From NCBI GenBank assembly GCA_937942165.1, contig CALDFW010000078.1:1-47125 (forward strand): DNA of 47,125 bases, written 5' to 3'. The notes under the pieces were generated by a model that saw only the letters and a list, made by a program, of their open reading frames with translations, was not told the DNA's origin and did not search any database. Position numbers and translations under genes: made by a program. Positions 44,057 to 47,125 of this stretch are shown here, piece by piece; the stretch's first letter is position 1, and each line of letters starts with the position of its first letter. Origin of the DNA: an uncultured bacterium (GTDB taxonomy: Bacteria > Latescibacterota > UBA2968 > UBA8231).

Positions 44057-45415
44057 ATGGTTTCGAGAAGGCATTTCCTCAAAGCAGCCGCTGCCGTCAC
44101 GGTCGGCTTTGCCGGACTGCAGCGCCACGCTCTGTGGGCCGCTCCCTCATCTGTCGAATACGGCTACGGGCCACTAGTCCCTGATCCAGAAGGCATTTTC
44201 GATCTACCCAAGGGGTTTTCCTATCAAATCATCTCCCGCATGGGCGACGCGATGGACGATGGTCTGCTGCTACCCGGCGAACCTGACGCGATGGCGACCT
44301 TTGCCGGTCCCAACAATCGCACGCTGCTAGTGCGAAACCACGAGCTAACAGCTGGGGCGAAAAAAGTGGGGGCCTTTGGTGAAGACAACCAGTGGATTGA
44401 CAAAATACCCCGAGGAGAATTCTACGACTGGGGCCGTGGAACCGATCCAGCCTTGGGTGGAACCACAACCGTTGTTATCAGCCCGGAGGGTCAGGTCGAG
44501 CGCCAGTTCATGAGCCTGGTGGGCACTGTGCGCAACTGTGCAGGTGGACCCACGCCATGGGGATCGTGGATTACCTGTGAAGAGACCGTCCTACTCGCGG
44601 ACGATTTGTACGAACAGGACCACGGATACAACTTCGAAGTGCCGGCGCGCAGTGAAATTAGCCGAGCTCAACCCATCCCACTGCGCGACATGGGACGCTT
44701 TAATCACGAAGCTGTAGCCGTTGACCCACAGTCCGGCATCGTTTATGAGACGGAAGACCGTGGCGACGGACTCATCTATCGCTACATACCAAACGAAAAG
44801 GGCAACCTAGCCGCTGGTGGTCGCCTGCAGGCGCTGGTCGTGATCGACGCACCCAGCCTCGACACGCGCAACTGGAAAGAAACTCTGGTACTGCCCGGAC
44901 AGCCCATGGCCGTTCGCTGGATCGATATGGAAAACGTGCACTCACCCAAAGATGATTTACGGCTGCGTGGCTCTGCGCAGGGTGCGGCGCGCTTTGCCCG
45001 TGGCGAAGGCATGTGGTACGGCCGGGAAGCGGTCTATTTTGCCTGCACTAGCGGCGGTCCCAATCGCAAGGGGCAAGTGTGGCGCTATATGCCCAGCCCG
45101 GTTGAAGGCATGCCCGCAGAGGAAGGGCAGCCAGGGCTTTTGGAGCTTTTTGTAGAGCCCAACGATGGAGGCATTGTAGATATGGCCGACAATCTAACAA
45201 TCGCTCCTTGGGGCGACGTCATCCTATGCGAAGACGGCCCCGAAAATCAGTACCTGGTCGGCGTCACCCCCGAGGGTCAGTTTTACAAGCTGGGCCACAA
45301 CGCCTATAACCATTCTGAGCTTACGGGATCCGTTTTCTCGCCCGACGGCCAGACGCTATATGTCAATATTCAGAAGTCGGGTATCACGCTGGCCATACGA
45401 GGCCCGTGGGTATAG
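44057..45415 (+). CDS. PhoX-like alkaline phosphatase (DUF839), Tat-exported
   Basis: The 452-residue protein starts with a Tat signal (SRRHFLKAAAAVTVG, residues 3-17). The PhoX pattern follows: FAGPNNRTLLVRNHEL, NCAGGPTPWGSWITCEE with the cluster Cys region, MGRFNHEAVAVDP, YETEDRGDGLIYRY, ARFARGEGMWYG and NLTIAPWGDVILCED. PhoX enzymes use an Fe-Ca cofactor to release phosphate from organic esters and fold before Tat export. GTGGAGG lies just before the ATG. It could provide phosphate near the PstS-like cassette, but no Pho box was recognised. A perfect 15-bp hairpin follows the stop. Confidence 0.92.
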   Translation: MVSRRHFLKAAAAVTVGFAGLQRHALWAAPSSVEYGYGPLVPDPEGIFDLPKGFSYQIISRMGDAMDDGLLLPGEPDAMATFAGPNNRTLLVRNHELTAGAKKVGAFGEDNQWIDKIPRGEFYDWGRGTDPALGGTTTVVISPEGQVERQFMSLVGTVRNCAGGPTPWGSWITCEETVLLADDLYEQDHGYNFEVPARSEISRAQPIPLRDMGRFNHEAVAVDPQSGIVYETEDRGDGLIYRYIPNEKGNLAAGGRLQALVVIDAPSLDTRNWKETLVLPGQPMAVRWIDMENVHSPKDDLRLRGSAQGAARFARGEGMWYGREAVYFACTSGGPNRKGQVWRYMPSPVEGMPAEEGQPGLLELFVEPNDGGIVDMADNLTIAPWGDVILCEDGPENQYLVGVTPEGQFYKLGHNAYNHSELTGSVFSPDGQTLYVNIQKSGITLAIRGPWV

Positions 45416-45437
45416 CAAATCGATCGTGACGCTTCAC

Positions 45438-45481
45438 GCGGTGCGCAGGGACGTTCTGTCAGGGGTGTCCCTGCGCACCGC
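45438..45481. terminator. Perfect 15-bp hairpin after the PhoX-like gene
   Basis: GCGGTGCGCAGGGAC (45438-45452) pairs exactly with GTCCCTGCGCACCGC (45467-45481) around a 14-base loop. It begins 22 bases after the stop at 45415. It is followed by CCCCCC rather than a T-run, so it may be an mRNA-stabilising fold or a factor-dependent end. Confidence 0.6.
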
Positions 45482-45536
45482 CCCCCAAGCTATTTCCTCT
45501 GCATAATTGCTCCCCTTCATAGCTGTCGGCGGCGCG

Positions 45537-45565
45537 TTGACAAGTCTCAGCCGTGCATCTATCAT
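45537..45565 (+). promoter_or_regulatory. Strong sigma-70 promoter for the PhyH/sulfatase pair
   Basis: TTGACA (45537-45542), a 17-base spacer and TATCAT (45560-45565) match 6 and 5 of 6 consensus bases. The start codon at 45597 lies about 25 bases after the expected transcription start. This is the best promoter in the window. Confidence 0.7.
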
Positions 45566-45596
45566 CCCTCCGTTCCATTACGCGGGGGGATTCTAG

Positions 45597-46487
45597 ATGA
45601 CGAGCGCACACCAAACGCTCACGCAGAGAGACAGAGATCACTTTCTGGAAAAAGGGCACGTCGTCGTGCGCGGCTGCTTTGATCGATCCTTTGCTGAAGA
45701 GTGGACCGATTTGGCGTTTAAACGCCTGGGCTACAAACCCGACGATCCCACATCTTGGAGCGAACCACGCGTGCATTTGCCTTCAATGAACCGCGTGGCT
45801 ATTCGCACGCTGGCGCCAAAGGCCTGGGACGCCCTGCGCGAACTGGCCGGCGGAAGCGAGCGGATTGCCGGAGAAGAGCCGGCCTGGGGCGATGGCCTGA
45901 TATGCAACTTTAACCTACGCGCCGACGAGCCTTGGCAGGCTCCTTCCCCCCAGTGCCCCGGTTGGCACAAGGACGGAGACTTTTTTCGCCACTTTCTCGA
46001 CAGCCCTGAACAGGGCCTGTTAACCATTGTGATCTGGTCCGATATAAAGCCACAGAGCGGCGGGACCTTTGTCGCCTGTGATTCGGTCCCCGTTGTCGCG
46101 CGACATCTACTGACACACCCAGAAGGCCTGCTGCCCGGTCAGTTTGGCAGTCTCATAGACCAGTGTTCGGACTTTATCGAGCTGACCGGGGAAGCCGGCG
46201 ACGTCGTCATACTGCATCCCTTTGTGCTACACGCCGCTTCCAATAACCCGTCGGGACGCGCGCGCTTTATTACCAACCCGCCCATTGCCCTAAAAGAGCC
46301 CATGAACTTTAACCGCGCCAATCCAGCCGACTTTTCGCCGGTCGAACAGAGCGTGCTGCGCGGACTGGGCCTGGAGCGACTCGATTTCTGCATAACGGGT
46401 GAACGCGAGCGCATCGTTCCGGAGCGCGTGCGGCGCCAGCAGAAAATGCTCGAGGAACAGAAAAAACGCATGGAAACGGTGCAATAA
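45597..46487 (+). CDS. Phytanoyl-CoA dioxygenase (PhyH) family protein
   Basis: The 296-residue Fe(II)/2-oxoglutarate oxygenase has the complete triad: His124-Lys-Asp126 (WHKDGDFF) and His212 (HPFVLHAASNN), with Arg221 or Arg223 for 2-oxoglutarate. WSDIKPQSGGTFV and the N-terminal REDHFLEKGHVVV-like start are typical. The last 25 residues form a charged coil (QQKMLEEQKKRMETVQ). GGGGGGA lies 6 bases before the ATG, downstream of a strong promoter. The sulfatase starts 18 bases after its stop, so the two genes are probably co-transcribed and may act on the same sulfated compound (inference). Confidence 0.9.
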   Translation: MTSAHQTLTQRDRDHFLEKGHVVVRGCFDRSFAEEWTDLAFKRLGYKPDDPTSWSEPRVHLPSMNRVAIRTLAPKAWDALRELAGGSERIAGEEPAWGDGLICNFNLRADEPWQAPSPQCPGWHKDGDFFRHFLDSPEQGLLTIVIWSDIKPQSGGTFVACDSVPVVARHLLTHPEGLLPGQFGSLIDQCSDFIELTGEAGDVVILHPFVLHAASNNPSGRARFITNPPIALKEPMNFNRANPADFSPVEQSVLRGLGLERLDFCITGERERIVPERVRRQQKMLEEQKKRMETVQ

Positions 46488-46505
46488 CCCGCGAGAATAT
46501 ACGCT

Positions 46506-47125
46506 ATGCCCACGTACAAAAATGCCCTATTCCTCATCGCAGATGACTGGTCGCGCCTGGCTTCGTGCTACGGCAACAGCGTCGTCAAGACGCCCCGCAT
46601 TGACGCGTTTGCCAGAGAGGGCGTCGTTTTTGATCACGCCTTTTGCACGTCACCCTCGTGCGCCGTCAGCCGCGCCTGCATACTCACCGGCCATCACAGC
46701 CACACGCATGGACAGTACGGTCACTGTCACGGCATACACGGCTTTCGAACGGGCGAAACCATGACCTCCACGCCACAGGCTCTCCGCGCAGCCGGCTTTG
46801 CCACCGCCTGTATAGGTAAGAAACACGTGGAACCGCACTCGGTTTATCCTTTTGAATTTGAACCCGAAGTCAACTCGCGCAGCCCCGCGGAGCTAGCCGC
46901 CGCCGCGCGCACTTTTCTAAGCGACAATCCCGATCGCCCCTTTTACCTGCACGTCGGCTTTTCCGATCCGCATCGAGCGGGACGCGGCTTTGCCAACGAC
47001 AGGGAGTGGCCCGGCGTGTCTGAGCAAATCTATCGGCCAGAAGACGTCGTCGTGCCGGACTTTCTACCCGATTTACCCGAAGTCCGCGCCGATTTGGCAG
47101 ACTACTACCAAGCCGTCTCACGCTT
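46506..47125 (+). CDS. Sulfatase, N-terminal part (runs off the window)
   Basis: The first 206 residues are present. Metal-site FLIADDWSRLASCYGN has Asp13 and Asp14. The formylglycine motif reads C-A-V-S-R with Cys52, keeping Cys and Arg but not Pro. TGHHSHTHGQYGHCHGIHGF closely resembles the heparan N-sulfatase-like S1_8 group, where Cys-x-Ala-Ser-Arg is common. IGKKHVEPHSVYPF and YLHVGFSDPHRAG continue the pattern. There is no signal peptide. The ribosome site is weak (GCGAGAAT), in keeping with coupling to the PhyH gene. The substrate is probably a sulfated glycan. Confidence 0.92.
   Translation, partial: MPTYKNALFLIADDWSRLASCYGNSVVKTPRIDAFAREGVVFDHAFCTSPSCAVSRACILTGHHSHTHGQYGHCHGIHGFRTGETMTSTPQALRAAGFATACIGKKHVEPHSVYPFEFEPEVNSRSPAELAAAARTFLSDNPDRPFYLHVGFSDPHRAGRGFANDREWPGVSEQIYRPEDVVVPDFLPDLPEVRADLADYYQAVSR

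Noticed and set aside
1-47125. CRISPR arrays, tRNA or rRNA genes, complete insertion sequences or prophage genes
   Set aside because: No regularly spaced repeats, tRNA-type T-loop sequence, transposase or phage gene pattern was found by eye; the only mobile-element-like signs are the gene fragments at 556-1640.

Overview
The window looks like chromosomal DNA of an uncultivated, Gram-negative, aerobic-type heterotroph. It has a moderate to high G+C content, densely packed genes, a predicted lipoprotein, a Tat signal and a predicted outer-membrane barrel. The gene mix resembles Latescibacterota, Poribacteria or Planctomycetes genomes: three sulfatases, three phytanoyl-CoA dioxygenase-like (PhyH) proteins, sugar-isomerase TIM barrels, Gfo/Idh/MocA, PIG-L, PHP and amidohydrolase proteins, and a large DUF6785-like membrane protein. 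That placement is inference; there is no rRNA or other marker gene here. No tRNA, rRNA, CRISPR array, phage or complete insertion sequence was seen.

Left end (1-5.1 kb). A sulfatase-like gene leaves the window at base 1. Next comes about 1.2 kb of relatively AT-rich debris: an open stretch without a start codon, hairpins, the C-terminal tail of a lost nucleotide cyclase, and a chimera in which a decayed, internally deleted copy of the comM 5' end is joined to a purE fragment. A redox-type adenylate cyclase (six membrane helices with conserved histidines, 2Fe-2S domain, cyclase domain) and the intact comM follow, divergently oriented.

Middle left (5.2-18.3 kb). This part holds a divergent TIM-barrel/PIG-L pair, a stand-alone 100-residue FlhA-like domain with a strong terminator, a PhyH dioxygenase, a REC-kinase-REC protein followed closely by an acyltransferase-like protein, a Gfo/Idh/MocA oxidoreductase, the DUF6785-like membrane protein, an SDR and a lectin-like beta protein.

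Middle (18.2-31.6 kb). A long minus-strand series runs MBL-cupin, D-2-hydroxyacid dehydrogenase, transketolase-like enzyme, cyclophilin lipoprotein, EamA exporter and an animal-type UDP-glucose dehydrogenase. Upstream are a PHP phosphoesterase and a VTT membrane protein. A plus-strand operon of HD hydrolase, amidohydrolase and PhyH-like protein follows, then DUF1772 and LURP-like genes and dihydrofolate reductase.

Right (31.7-47.1 kb). A sulfatase, biotin ligase, a DUF6314-like protein, a Uup-type ABC-F ATPase and a multidomain transglutaminase are followed by a three-gene sensory cassette (outer-membrane barrel, PstS-like protein, membrane hybrid kinase). A mannonate dehydratase-like enzyme, a cupin, a Tat-exported PhoX-like phosphatase, and a PhyH-sulfatase pair complete the window.

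Taken together, the genes suggest scavenging of sulfated or oxidised carbohydrates and small organic compounds, with several signal-transduction proteins. The items most worth a second look are the comM/purE chimera, the orphan FlhA domain, the redox cyclase, the barrel/PstS-like/kinase cassette, the PhyH protein with an HxG metal motif, and the animal-type UDP-glucose dehydrogenase.
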